From UBA5189 sp046707905 (lineage in GTDB: Bacteria; Chloroflexota; Limnocylindria; Limnocylindrales; CSP1-4): a stretch of DNA of 64,000 nucleotides. The DNA lies in NCBI GenBank assembly GCA_046707905.1, contig JBKKDM010000126.1, forward strand, positions 8,269-72,268. The letters are read 5' to 3'. The notes under the pieces were generated by a model that saw only the letters and a program-made list of their open reading frames with translations, was not told the origin of the DNA and did no database searches. Positions 6,636-15,590 of the stretch are shown here, piece by piece (position 1 is the stretch's first letter; the number at the start of each line of letters is the position of its first letter). Made by a program: the position numbers and the translations under genes.

Positions 6636-8884
6636 TCGAGCCCCACGGCGATTCGCGCGGCTCGCACGAGCCGCCCCGGCGCCCGCCGGAACACCGCCCG
6701 TTCGACCTGCTCGAGCCACGGGGTCGGCGTGCCCTTCGCGTTCGAGGGCGGCCCGGCCGGCGCGATCACCAGCGTCCCGTTCTTCCGAAGGACTTTGTGG
6801 CTCGCGCTCCCGTCCGCGTTCCGCGTGAAGCGCAGGTCGACGATCGCTCGCCCTACCCGAAGGTTGCGGAGCGTGACCTCGGGGATCCATCGCGGCAGCC
6901 GGGGCCGGATCACGGCCAGGGTGTGGAGCGACGCGAACGGATACAGCCCGAGCAGGAGCTGGAGCGTCTGGACCACCGACGACGCGGACCAGGCCTGCGG
7001 CGAGCAGGCGTTCGGGTAGGGCGTGGGCCCGACCCCGGGCTCGCGCCGGTGGCCCGTGATCGCCTCCGGCAACCGCCCATCCGGCGATGCCGCTGCGGCT
7101 TCGAGCAGGCCGCTCGCGAGCCGCTCGAGATGATCGTCGAGCCCGTAGCGCTTCAACCCCAGCGCGAACGTGGCGCTCTCGACCGGCCAGACAGCGCCCA
7201 GGTGGTAGGCGAGCGGGTTGTACGACGGGTGGTCCTGCGAGAGCGTCCGCACGCCCCAGCCGCTGAATAGCTCCGACGAGAGGAGCCGGTCAGCCACCAG
7301 GCGCGCGTGCTCCTGCGGAACCAGGCCTGCCGCCAGCGCGTGGCCCGGGTTCGACGTGATCGACGCCACCTGCCGGCCATCGGCGTCGAGGGCCAGCGCG
7401 TAGTAGCCCTCGCGGGGAATCCAGAATGCCTCGTGCCAGCGGGTGCGGAGCGCCGCCGCACGATCGAGCAACGCGTCGGCCGCGCCGTCGTCGCCAAGCA
7501 CGATCAGGATCTCGGCAAGCCGCTGGAGCGCGAGGTGGTGGAAGGCCTGTTCCTCGACAGTGGCCATCGGCGCACCGGCCAGACGGCCGTCCGCGTGGCG
7601 GATCGCCTCGTCGGAATCCTTCCAGCCCTGGTTCGCGAGCCCGCCAGGGGAGCGCTGGAGATAGGTGACGAAGCCGCGCTCGTCCATCGTGCTTTCCGCC
7701 CACTCGATCGCGCGGAGGGCGGCCTCGCGGAAACGCCGCAGCACGCGGTCGTCACCGGTCCAGTGCCACAGCTCGCTGAGCACGATGACGAACATCGCCG
7801 GTGTCGTCTGGCTGCCGTAGTACGCGTCGCGCGGGCTGATCCCGAGCATCGCAAGCGGGCCCCGGCGGAGCTCGTGGAGCATCTTGCCGGGCTCCGCGTC
7901 GCGCCACGGATCGTCCTGGGTCGCCTGGGTGGCCGCGGCGACCTCGAGGGCCCCGCGGAGCGCGGCCGGCCCGGCCATCGCCGCCTGCCAGCCCGCCGTG
8001 AGCGCGTCCCGCCCGAAGAAGCCGGTGAAGGTCGGGACCCCGGCGTTGACGATCCAGCCCGGCCGTCGAGATCCGGATGGGCCCACGAGCAGGTCGGCCT
8101 CGAGGTCCTGGTTCCGCAGGGCGAACAGGTCGTCCAGCGAGCGCTCGATCGGCAGGCGGAGGCGCTCAGCGCCCTCAACGCGCAACCGCGAGATCCGCCA
8201 GGCCGCCCGCTGCCGGGCCCGCGTGCTCACGATCGCGTCGTCCTCGGGCAGGTCCGGCGAGCGCCAGCGGCCATCGACCCGGGAGCTGACCCGCACCCGA
8301 ACCTGGAGCGAGCCCCGGGCCGCGAGCCGCGCGCGCATGTCCATGCCCGCATCCGAGGCGTTGACGTCAAGCGAGTTGCCCTCGGCCGCGGCCCCCGTGC
8401 CCCGGCCCGGGAGGACCCGGACGCGAACGCCGCGCTGGAAGCGCTTGCCGTCCCGGCGCGCCTCGTAGCGCAGCTCCAGCGAGCGAGGTCCCTCGCGGGC
8501 CGTGATCTCGCCCTTCTGGCGGCGCTCGGAGCCGACCTCCGCGATGTCGGCGAAGTCCGCATCGACCTCGAGGCGGAGCCGGCCGTGCCAAGGGACCGCG
8601 GAGCGGTTGTGGATGGTCCAGCGGTCGAGCAGCCCGCCACCGATCCGTCGCTCGAGCTCCAGGTCGAGGGCATCCTCGGGCAGCACCGGCCCGTCCGCGT
8701 GGCCGCCCTCGATGGGGACGCGGAATCGGGCGACGAGCGTGTCTGCCTCGGGCGTGGCAGCCGAGAGCAGCACGGGCGGTCGATCGTCGACGGTCAGCCG
8801 GAAGCGCGAGAGCACCCGCGTGTCGTAGTCGTACAGGCCGGCCGGGTCGGCCTCGATCGAACCGTCGGGGCCTGCGGACAGCAC
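6632..8884 (-). CDS. Amylo-alpha-1,6-glucosidase / glycogen-debranching-type enzyme
   Basis: 750 residues from the first standard start. The N-terminal beta-sandwich (residues 1-250) has the GDE_N_bis signature AGLYDYDTRVLSRFRL; the C-terminal part is an (alpha/alpha)6 barrel with AGVPTFTGFFGRDALTAGWQ and NQGWKDSDEAIRHADG, as in archaeal/bacterial amylo-alpha-1,6-glucosidase-like proteins. It probably hydrolyses alpha-1,6 or other alpha-glucosidic bonds of storage or exogenous glucans. The GTG at 8884 falls inside the conserved beginning: in-frame codons upstream read LVLHAGYT, which belong to the domain, and no ATG/GTG/TTG precedes them before a stop near 9010. CTG at 8902 or 8923 may be the real start. 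Confidence 0.85.
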   Translation of the reverse strand: MLSAGPDGSIEADPAGLYDYDTRVLSRFRLTVDDRPPVLLSAATPEADTLVARFRVPIEGGHADGPVLPEDALDLELERRIGGGLLDRWTIHNRSAVPWHGRLRLEVDADFADIAEVGSERRQKGEITAREGPRSLELRYEARRDGKRFQRGVRVRVLPGRGTGAAAEGNSLDVNASDAGMDMRARLAARGSLQVRVRVSSRVDGRWRSPDLPEDDAIVSTRARQRAAWRISRLRVEGAERLRLPIERSLDDLFALRNQDLEADLLVGPSGSRRPGWIVNAGVPTFTGFFGRDALTAGWQAAMAGPAALRGALEVAAATQATQDDPWRDAEPGKMLHELRRGPLAMLGISPRDAYYGSQTTPAMFVIVLSELWHWTGDDRVLRRFREAALRAIEWAESTMDERGFVTYLQRSPGGLANQGWKDSDEAIRHADGRLAGAPMATVEEQAFHHLALQRLAEILIVLGDDGAADALLDRAAALRTRWHEAFWIPREGYYALALDADGRQVASITSNPGHALAAGLVPQEHARLVADRLLSSELFSGWGVRTLSQDHPSYNPLAYHLGAVWPVESATFALGLKRYGLDDHLERLASGLLEAAAASPDGRLPEAITGHRREPGVGPTPYPNACSPQAWSASSVVQTLQLLLGLYPFASLHTLAVIRPRLPRWIPEVTLRNLRVGRAIVDLRFTRNADGSASHKVLRKNGTLVIAPAGPPSNAKGTPTPWLEQVERAVFRRAPGRLVRAARIAVGLD

Positions 8885-9191
8885 GGTATAGCCGGCGTGC
8901 AGGACGAGCGCGGATGATGTCAGGACTTGCGGCGATCCAATCCCACCGCCGGTCCCCTTCAGCCGGGCCAGGGGGCTACCAGGCTCCGAGGGGCTTGATC
9001 CGAGTGTTCATGCCGCGGCCTCCAAGTGCACGTCGGGACGTTCCAATCCTCGCAGAGACGCCCCACAGGCGCGCGAATGCCCTGCAGCGAAGCCGGATCC
9101 GCGGCGCAGGATTCCCCCTTGCCGTGGCGGCGCAAGGTCTCTTCGGCGCCCCGATCGTTGCAGGAGCGGGACCTGACCACCCAGCCTGCCG
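8885..9191. other. Gap between the two glycan genes
   Basis: About 307 bases between the stop of the GH65 gene and the first usable start of the debranching-type gene. It contains the probable N-terminal extension of the latter (to about 8923) and otherwise short frames on both strands that I cannot support as genes. No clear terminator or promoter was recognised. Confidence 0.5.
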
Positions 9192-11291
9192 CTACGCAGC
9201 CCGGCGTCGCCGCTTCGAAAGCACGATCTGCGCGCGCTCCGCGCCATGTCGGGCGATAAGCCGCGCCGGCTGCCCGCGGACTGAGAGGCGCTCGACCTCG
9301 ATGCTGCGCCATCCGGCCGGCAGGATCACCGGTCGGCTCGGCCATGTCTCGGGTTCCCCAGGCCCGATCGAAAGCGCCGGCAGGCCGGTCAGCAACCCCA
9401 TCAGGTACCCGCTGAGGTTGGCGAAGAACGGACCTGCCTTGGGCTTGTCCGGCTCGTTCGCCGGGAGCTGCTCGAGGGTCTGCATGAACCGGCCGGTCAC
9501 GAGGTCGGCGTAGCCCTGCTCGAACAGCCGAGCCGATGCCCGGCGGTTCCCTGCCCACGCGGCCCAGACCCCGTACAAAGGCGAGAGCATCGGGCTGCCG
9601 ATGTAGCCGGGCGCCAGCGCGAGGTAGTACTCGATTGTCGCCCGCTCCGTCTTCGGGTCCAGCTCGAACCCGAACGGAAACAGCCCGAACAGCGGGCCCG
9701 GCGTCGAGCCCTTCTCCTCGCGGGGGTTGAACCCGTCATGGCTCATCACCGCCCCGAAGTCGCGGCTCAACGGGAATTCCAGGCCGGAGAGGAGCCGGGG
9801 CCAGGCAGAGGGCACGTCGTGGCCGAGTCGCTCCGCGCAGGCGATGGCCTCGCCGAGCACCCGCTTCGCACCCATGATCGTGAACGCCTCGTTGTCCGAG
9901 GCCAGCTTGCGCTCGGCGATGCCCATCGTCTGGCGCCACGTGAAGCCGGTTCGCGTCGGTGTGACACGGCTGGCGATCCACTCGGCGACGTCGTACAGCA
10001 CTGGGGCAACCTGTTCCACGAGGAACCGACGATCGCCTGTGGCGTGGGCGTACTGGGTGAAGGCCCAGGCGATGTCGAGCGTCACGTGGTCCTCGTGCCA
10101 GGAAGCCCGACCAGCGCCCGGCGCGACCTCCTCGCCACGGAGCGGTCCGCTCTCCCATGGGAACTGGAGGCCCCGGCGCCCGTGGAGCTTGGCGTTGCCG
10201 CGAGCGGCCCGCAGCGTCTGGGTCCGGAACTCCAGGAGGGTGTACGCGGCATCTGGCTGGACCAGCGACAGCACCGGTACGGAGAAGGCCTCGATGTCCC
10301 ACATGACGTGGCCGTAGTAGTAGTGGTAGTCGTGCCAGGTCGCCAGCCCGAAGATCGAGGTGCTCGACGGCGCAGAGGGATGGACGGAGCTGTTCAGGTA
10401 GAAGAACGCCGCATCGGCAAGCTGCTGCCATCGGTCGTCATCGGCATCGATCAAGATCCGCGACTCCCACAGGTCGTCCCAGGCGGCCTGGTTCTGCCGC
10501 CGGAGCTCGTCGAAGCCCTCACTTGCCGCGCGTCCGGCTAGCCGCGTCGCCTCCCGGTCGGGATCGTGATGCAGCACATCCGGGACGATGCTGGCGATCT
10601 GCCGCAGGCGATAGCTTCGGCCGGGACGCGCTCGAATGGTGTAATCGGTGAGGAGCGGCTGGTCGACCCCCCAGTCCGGCGTGCTTCGCTCGGCAGCCTC
10701 GTCGCCGCGGAGCTCCGTGGCGTAGGCGATGCCACAGCGCCCCAGCGCTCCCAGGGACTCCCAGGCCAGCGAGCCATCGGTGTAGTCCTCCCCTGCTCGC
10801 CCGGGAATCGACCGATCGCGTCGCGCGATGCGACCCGCAACCCCGGCGAGGTCGATCATCGATCGAAGCGTCAGGTCGCAGGCGCCGCTGACCTCGACGG
10901 ACACCTCCTGGGCCACGATCGTGGGCTGCTTCCGGCTGCAGAAGGTCAGCACCTCGACCTCCGCGGTTGCGCCCGCGGCGGTGAACGTGAAGCGGGTCGT
11001 CAGCTCGCCGTTCGAGAAGTCGTAGCGCTGGTCGACGAACGACGCTTGATGGGGCGCGAGTCGCAGCCAAGATCCGTTCAACGCCAGGTCGCCGGCGACG
11101 GCGTATGGGGCCGCGGCAGCGGCCTCGACCTGGACGCTCGGGTCGAGGCCGGCGAAGCCATTGACGAGCATGATCCCGGGCAGCAGGGGCACATCCACGA
11201 CCCGCAGGCCGATGATGCCGTTGGAGACATAGGCCGGGAGCTCATCCATGGCGCTGATCGTCACGGGATCAGGGCTGATCGGACGGGACAT
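9192..11291 (-). CDS. Glycoside hydrolase family 65-type enzyme
   Basis: About 699 residues with the GH65 order: N-terminal beta-sandwich (YVSNGIIGLRVVDVPLLPG), then the (alpha/alpha)6 barrel with HVMWDIEAFSVPVLSLVQP and HEDHVTLDIAWAFTQYAHATG. The catalytic-acid region reads TMGIAERKLASDNEAFTIMG, where phosphorylases have a GPDEYH-type motif; a Glu is kept, but the context is closer to trehalase/hydrolase-like members. It may cleave or phosphorolyse alpha-glucobioses such as trehalose, kojibiose or maltose. ATG 11291 begins the conserved part; the frame extends to 11405 but there runs through a terminator-like hairpin. It is upstream of the debranching-type gene on the same strand. Confidence 0.8.
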   Translation of the reverse strand: MSRPISPDPVTISAMDELPAYVSNGIIGLRVVDVPLLPGIMLVNGFAGLDPSVQVEAAAAAPYAVAGDLALNGSWLRLAPHQASFVDQRYDFSNGELTTRFTFTAAGATAEVEVLTFCSRKQPTIVAQEVSVEVSGACDLTLRSMIDLAGVAGRIARRDRSIPGRAGEDYTDGSLAWESLGALGRCGIAYATELRGDEAAERSTPDWGVDQPLLTDYTIRARPGRSYRLRQIASIVPDVLHHDPDREATRLAGRAASEGFDELRRQNQAAWDDLWESRILIDADDDRWQQLADAAFFYLNSSVHPSAPSSTSIFGLATWHDYHYYYGHVMWDIEAFSVPVLSLVQPDAAYTLLEFRTQTLRAARGNAKLHGRRGLQFPWESGPLRGEEVAPGAGRASWHEDHVTLDIAWAFTQYAHATGDRRFLVEQVAPVLYDVAEWIASRVTPTRTGFTWRQTMGIAERKLASDNEAFTIMGAKRVLGEAIACAERLGHDVPSAWPRLLSGLEFPLSRDFGAVMSHDGFNPREEKGSTPGPLFGLFPFGFELDPKTERATIEYYLALAPGYIGSPMLSPLYGVWAAWAGNRRASARLFEQGYADLVTGRFMQTLEQLPANEPDKPKAGPFFANLSGYLMGLLTGLPALSIGPGEPETWPSRPVILPAGWRSIEVERLSVRGQPARLIARHGAERAQIVLSKRRRRAA

Positions 11292-11372
11292 GCCGTCAGC
11301 GTGATGGCCGGGAGGTACCAGCCGGATCGTGCCGAATCGCGCGGGCGTTGAGCCGGCCTCACAAGGCGAGGC

Positions 11373-11402
11373 GGAGCCCCGCCGGCACGACGGCGGGGCT
11401 CC
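11373..11402 (-). terminator. 12-base-pair GC hairpin downstream of the MFS gene
   Basis: GGAGCCCCGCCG and CGGCGGGGCTCC form a perfect 12-base-pair stem with a 6-base loop. It lies 170 bases beyond the stop of the leftward MFS gene and 82 bases before the GH65 start, so it probably ends the MFS/racemase-family transcript. No U-tract follows in the leftward direction. Confidence 0.6.
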
Positions 11403-11570
11403 CATGGATTTCTACGCGCCGAAGACCCGGGCGGATGTGCGCGTCCGAAATTTCCTGTGCCGACAGCCCTAACGCAGCCCCGTAGACTTCGCTATTCCCC
11501 TTGCAAGCCCCGAGGCTGCGATGTCGTTCCCCCGGCGACACTCGCTCCCCGGGGCTGCTCTTTGCCCCGG

Positions 11571-12809
11571 TCAGGCAGGGGCGGGGAGGACGCTCGCCGG
11601 CCTCGCCCGCCGCAGCGCCAGGATCACGATCCCCGCGGCAACGGCCATCCAGCCCGCAGTGACGTACGCGAGCGTGTACGTCCCGGAGCTGTCGCGGATG
11701 ATCGCCGCGACCTGGGCCAGGATGGCCGCACCGAGCATGTGCGCCGCGTAGACCCAGCCGTAGACGATCCCGACGTTGTTCCGGCCGAACACGTCGGCCA
11801 CGAGGGCAACGGTAGGCGGCACGGTGGCGATGTAGTCGAGCCCGAAGAGCACGCTGAAGATCACCATGTCGGTCGAGCTGTGGAGCGCCGGCAGGAAGAG
11901 CAGGCTGATGCCGCGGAAGACGTAGTACGTCAGGAGCAGCTTCCGGGGATCGAAGCGATCGGTCAGGTAGCCCGACACGATCGTCCCGGTGAAGTTGAAG
12001 ATGCCCATCAACGCGAGCGCGCCCGCCGCCGCGCCCTGGGTGAAGCCGTGGTCGACCGCGTGGGCGATGAAGTGCTGCCCGACCACGCCGTTCGATGTCG
12101 CGCCGCAGACGAAAAAGGTCCCGGCGAGGAGCCAGAACTCCGGCCGGCGCACCGCCCGTCGGAGGATGCCGGGATCCGACCGCGGCGCGAGGCTCGGCGC
12201 GTCGGGCGCCTGTCCGAGCGCCCGCGCCCCGACGGACTCCGGGCGCTCGCGGAGGAAGACGAGCGCCGGAATGATCGTCAGCGCGACGAGTCCGCCGAGC
12301 ACGACCGCCGCGAGGCGCCAGCCCTGGCCCGTCCCGAGGCCCGACAGGAACGGGATGAACAGCAACTGGCCGGCGCTCGCCGCCGCACCGAACACGCCGA
12401 TCACGAGCCCCCGGCGCCGCACGAACCACCGCGTCGCCACGATGGGCCCGAGGGAGCTCGAGACGAGGCCAGCGCCGAACCCGCTGACGACCCCGAACAG
12501 CAGCACGAGCTGCCAGACCTCGGTCGCCAGCCCTGAGGCGGCCATCCCGGCCGCTGTGAGCGCAAGGGCAGCGATCGTCGTTCGCCGTACGCCGAAGCGA
12601 TCGATGAGCCAGCCCGAGACCGGCCCGCCCAGCCCGAGCAGCAGCAGCCCGGCAGCGCCCGCGAACGTGATCTGTCCCACGGTCCAGCCCGTGTCCGACT
12701 GGATGGGCAGGAGGAGCGCGCCGGGCGCTGCACGCGTCCCCGCGCCGATGAGGATGACCGCGAACGCGACGGCCACCATGACCCAGCCATAGAACAGCCG
12801 CCCGCGCAT
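11571..12809 (-). CDS. MFS transporter, OFA/monocarboxylate-type
   Basis: 412 residues with 12 hydrophobic segments. The N-terminus FYGWVMVAVAFAVILIGAGT, the loop GWLIDRFGVRR between helices 2 and 3, and the matching GYLTDRFDPRK in the second half are typical of OFA/MCT-like major facilitator carriers of organic anions. ATG 12809 is the start of the transport domain; the open frame extends further but is antisense to the next gene. It lies 35 bases downstream of the proline-racemase-superfamily gene, so uptake or export of that enzyme's substrate or product, for example a hydroxyproline derivative, is a reasonable guess. Confidence 0.85.
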   Translation of the reverse strand: MRGRLFYGWVMVAVAFAVILIGAGTRAAPGALLLPIQSDTGWTVGQITFAGAAGLLLLGLGGPVSGWLIDRFGVRRTTIAALALTAAGMAASGLATEVWQLVLLFGVVSGFGAGLVSSSLGPIVATRWFVRRRGLVIGVFGAAASAGQLLFIPFLSGLGTGQGWRLAAVVLGGLVALTIIPALVFLRERPESVGARALGQAPDAPSLAPRSDPGILRRAVRRPEFWLLAGTFFVCGATSNGVVGQHFIAHAVDHGFTQGAAAGALALMGIFNFTGTIVSGYLTDRFDPRKLLLTYYVFRGISLLFLPALHSSTDMVIFSVLFGLDYIATVPPTVALVADVFGRNNVGIVYGWVYAAHMLGAAILAQVAAIIRDSSGTYTLAYVTAGWMAVAAGIVILALRRARPASVLPAPA

Positions 12810-12844
12810 CGGCGCGAGTCTAGACGGGCTCGGCGTTCGCTCGA

Positions 12845-13918
12845 TCAGGCCTGGGCGTCGTCGCCGGGCCAGGTGTCGCTGAGCAGGTAGCCCTCGGGGA
12901 AGGGGTCCGTCGGGTCGAGGACGACCTGGGTGACGCCCGTGATCCAGGCGCTGCCGCGGATCGCGGGCACGATGGCGGGCCGTCCGCCGACCACGGTCTC
13001 GCGGACGATCCGGCCCTCGAACGTGGAGCCGATGACGGAGGCGTGGGTCATGGCGTGCCCGACGTGCATCCGGCCGCGCGCGTGGAGCGCGGCGATCCGC
13101 GCGGAGAGGCCGGTACCGGTTGCGGAACGGTCGAGCCGCCCGGGCGCCACGACGACGGCGTTCTTCGAGACCCGACCGATACCCTGCCATGGCTCCGCGA
13201 TCTGGACGATGCTCACCCCCGCGATGTCGGGGTTCTCCGGGTGGACGACCGGGAGCTGCTGCCGCGCCGCGACACGGATGCGCTCGCCCACCTTCGACAG
13301 GTCGCGCGCCTCCGATGGCACCAGCTCGAAGCCGAGCGCCCCGGCATCGGCGATCGCGTACCACATGCCTCCGTACGCGACGTCGACAGTGATGGTGCCG
13401 AGCCCCTCTACTTCGAGTGCGGCATCGAGGAATCCGCGAAAGCATGGAACGTTCTCGAGCTCGACCCACTGGACCTTCCCGGCGCGGCAGCCCGCCGTGA
13501 TCTCGATCACGCCGCCGGGAGCCTCGAGCCGAAACGCTGTAACCGGCTCGCGCATCTCCACCATCCCGGTCTCCAGGAGGACGGTCGCGACGCAGATCGT
13601 GTTCGAGCCGGACATCGCCGGGTACTCGGTGGGCTCCATGATCACGTAGCCGAACGCGCAGTCCTCACGCAGCGAAGGCAGGACGATGTTGGAGTGGACG
13701 GCGACGCTCCCGCGAGGCTCGCGCAGGAGACGGCGCCGGAGCGAGTCGTCGGCTCGCAGGTGCGTCATCTGCTCGAAGACGGTTGCGCCGGGCGGCGCCA
13801 CGACCCCGGCCACGACCACGTTCCCGACCTCGCCGCCGGCATGGCACCCGACGACGGTCAGCACGGGGCTCGCGGATCTCCAGGCCAGGGCGCGCATCGG
13901 GTCGAACGAAGGCTCCAT
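12845..13918 (-). CDS. Proline racemase superfamily protein with Ser/Thr active-site pair
   Basis: 357 residues with the full superfamily fold. The two catalytic Cys of proline racemase are both replaced: the first motif reads AMSGSNT (Ser103) and the second DRSATGTG (Thr267). In the characterised family, Cys/Cys goes with racemase/epimerase, Cys/Thr with trans-3-hydroxyproline dehydratase and Ser/Cys with some 4-hydroxyproline epimerases; Ser/Thr is less usual. A racemase mechanism with two thiols is therefore excluded, and a dehydratase or other activity is likely. It heads a leftward operon with an MFS carrier, which suggests amino/imino acid catabolism. Confidence 0.8.
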   Translation of the reverse strand: MEPSFDPMRALAWRSASPVLTVVGCHAGGEVGNVVVAGVVAPPGATVFEQMTHLRADDSLRRRLLREPRGSVAVHSNIVLPSLREDCAFGYVIMEPTEYPAMSGSNTICVATVLLETGMVEMREPVTAFRLEAPGGVIEITAGCRAGKVQWVELENVPCFRGFLDAALEVEGLGTITVDVAYGGMWYAIADAGALGFELVPSEARDLSKVGERIRVAARQQLPVVHPENPDIAGVSIVQIAEPWQGIGRVSKNAVVVAPGRLDRSATGTGLSARIAALHARGRMHVGHAMTHASVIGSTFEGRIVRETVVGGRPAIVPAIRGSAWITGVTQVVLDPTDPFPEGYLLSDTWPGDDAQA

Positions 13919-13976
13919 CGTCGGGGACGATAAGGGAGTCGACCTTCACGCGACGTCCGATTGCCGCGACTCGTCC

Positions 13977-14022
13977 TTGACAACGCCATGTTAGCGCTCT
14001 ATACGTATACACCTACGTATAG
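13977..14022 (+). promoter_or_regulatory. Promoter with overlapping perfect inverted-repeat operator
   Basis: TTGACA (13977-13982) is followed after 17 bases by TATACG (14000-14005), a good -35/-10 pair for the EXLDI operon. The -10 is embedded in a perfect inverted repeat, CTATACGTA (13999-14007) and TACGTATAG (14014-14022), with a 6-base spacer. A repressor bound here would block the promoter. The low-GC palindrome stands out in a GC-rich neighbourhood. The first gene of the operon has a probable ribbon-helix-helix domain and may bind this site. Confidence 0.7.
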
Positions 14023-14048
14023 CTACGACGAGGCGAAGGGGCTACGAT

Positions 14049-14576
14049 GTGGACGTGCCGAACAAGACGATCTACGTCTCCGATGGAGATCTCAACATCT
14101 ACCAGCGCGCACAGGAGGCCGCCGGGGGCAACCTCTCCTCTGCGATCGCCAGCGCCCTTCGCCGATATGTCGATATCGAAGAAGGACGCAAGGAAGGGTT
14201 CGACGAGATCACCGTACGGGTCGGGCCGAACCCGGGTCGCAAGGTCCGGTTCATCGGCGTCCTCCTTGGGGAGTGGATGGCCTCTGGTACGAGCCGGGTC
14301 GAGACCTTCCGCGTCTACCGCGGCCGGACCGGCAAGTTCGTCCTGCATGTCGAGCGCACGGCAGGATTCACCGTGGTCGATCGCGAGGGCAAGCCGGGAG
14401 GCTGGCTGGCCAACCTCGGCTTCGACTGGAACGCCAGCTACGGGATGGCTCCGGGCGGCGCGACGCTCGATATCTTCGCGTCACTCGAGGAGCTCCGCGA
14501 CAAGATTCCGCCGCAGCTCTACGAGCTCGTCGCTGGATCGGCGAGCGAACCGATCGTGGAGGACCTCGACATCTAG
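14049..14576 (+). CDS. EXLDI family protein with probable ribbon-helix-helix N-terminus
   Basis: 175 residues ending in VEDLDI, the motif that names the EXLDI family, which is known as a neighbour of daunorubicin-resistance-type ABC exporters. The first 42 residues (NKTIYVSDGDLNIYQRAQE, then GGNLSSAIASALRRYVD) look like a beta-strand plus two helices of the Arc/MetJ type, so it may be a DNA-binding autoregulator. The rest (VRFIGVLLGEWMASGTSRVE, GKFVLHVERTAGF) is a beta-rich domain of unknown ligand. GTG 14049 is preceded by GAAGGGG at 7 bases; GTG 14055 is an alternative. It is followed by drrA- and drrB-like genes. Confidence 0.85.
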   Translation: MDVPNKTIYVSDGDLNIYQRAQEAAGGNLSSAIASALRRYVDIEEGRKEGFDEITVRVGPNPGRKVRFIGVLLGEWMASGTSRVETFRVYRGRTGKFVLHVERTAGFTVVDREGKPGGWLANLGFDWNASYGMAPGGATLDIFASLEELRDKIPPQLYELVAGSASEPIVEDLDI

Positions 14577-14630
14577 CGCCCGCGGCGTTGCTCCGCTCGG
14601 TGCGCACGCGCCCCGAAGGATCGATCGGCC

Positions 14631-15590
14631 ATGACTGCCCTCGCCACGAGGTCCGCAATCCGGGCCACCGGACTGCGCAAGTCGTTCGGCAAGCAGGTCG
14701 TTCTCGACGGCATCGACCTCGATGTCGCCGGAGGTTCGGTCTTCGCATTGCTCGGCCCGAACGGTGCCGGCAAGACGACGACCGTCCACATCCTCTCGAC
14801 GCTGCTCGCACCGGATGCGGGAGAGGTCGAGATCGCCGGGCACGACCTGGCGCGTGACCCGGACGGCGTTCGATCCGCGATCGGCCTCACCGGACAGTTC
14901 TCTGCAGTCGATCGATTCCTCACCGGTGAGGAGAACCTGCGCCTGATGGCGGACCTGCGCCACCTCGGGCCGGCCGAACGCGGCCGTCGCTCGAACGAGC
15001 TGCTCGAACGGTTCGAGCTTGTCGATGCCGCTCGCAAGCCGGTGCAGGCGTGGTCCGGCGGGATGCAGCGCAAGCTCGACCTCGCGATGACCCTGGTCGG
15101 TGATCCGCGGATCATCTTCCTGGACGAGCCGACCGCGGGCCTCGACCCGCGCAGCCGGCGGACGATGTGGCAGGTGATCCGGGACCTCGTCGGGGACGGG
15201 ATCACGATCTTCCTCACGACCCAGTACCTGGAGGAGGCCGATCGCCTTGCCGACCAGATCGCGGTGCTCGATCACGGCGGGATCGTGGCGGCCGGGACGC
15301 CTGCCGAGCTGAAGCGGCTGGTCCCCGGCGGCGCGATCAAGCTCGACTTCGCCGACGAGGGTGAGCTGGAGAAGGCCGCCCGCGCCTTTCCCACCGCGAG
15401 CCGTGACGAGGAGTCGCTCGCGCTGCTCGTCCCGAGTGACGGAGGCGTTGGCGCCCTTCGCAGCCTCCTCGACGAGCTCGCCACCGCCGCGATCGACGTC
15501 GATGGCCTCTCGATCCGGACGCCGGACCTCGACGACGTCTTCCTGTCTCTCACGGGGCAGCCGCAATCCAAGAATGGAGCCCCTTCATGA
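14631..15590 (+). CDS. drrA: DrrA-type ABC exporter ATPase
   Basis: 319 residues. Walker A LGPNGAGKTT (41-50), ABC signature WSGGMQRKLDLAMTL, Walker B RIIFLDEPTAGLD, then a C-terminal extension ending in PDLDDVFLSLTGQ, as in the daunorubicin-resistance DrrA family. It energises the membrane partner encoded next, whose ATG overlaps this stop by 4 bases. The exported compound is unknown: drug, glycolipid and lipid precursors are all known for this family. It sits in the EXLDI operon, 54 bases after that gene. Confidence 0.9.
   Translation: MTALATRSAIRATGLRKSFGKQVVLDGIDLDVAGGSVFALLGPNGAGKTTTVHILSTLLAPDAGEVEIAGHDLARDPDGVRSAIGLTGQFSAVDRFLTGEENLRLMADLRHLGPAERGRRSNELLERFELVDAARKPVQAWSGGMQRKLDLAMTLVGDPRIIFLDEPTAGLDPRSRRTMWQVIRDLVGDGITIFLTTQYLEEADRLADQIAVLDHGGIVAAGTPAELKRLVPGGAIKLDFADEGELEKAARAFPTASRDEESLALLVPSDGGVGALRSLLDELATAAIDVDGLSIRTPDLDDVFLSLTGQPQSKNGAPS

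Noticed and set aside
7307..8917. 536-codon rightward frame opposite the debranching-type gene
   Set aside because: No family motif, no membrane or domain pattern; opposite a gene with strong family signatures.
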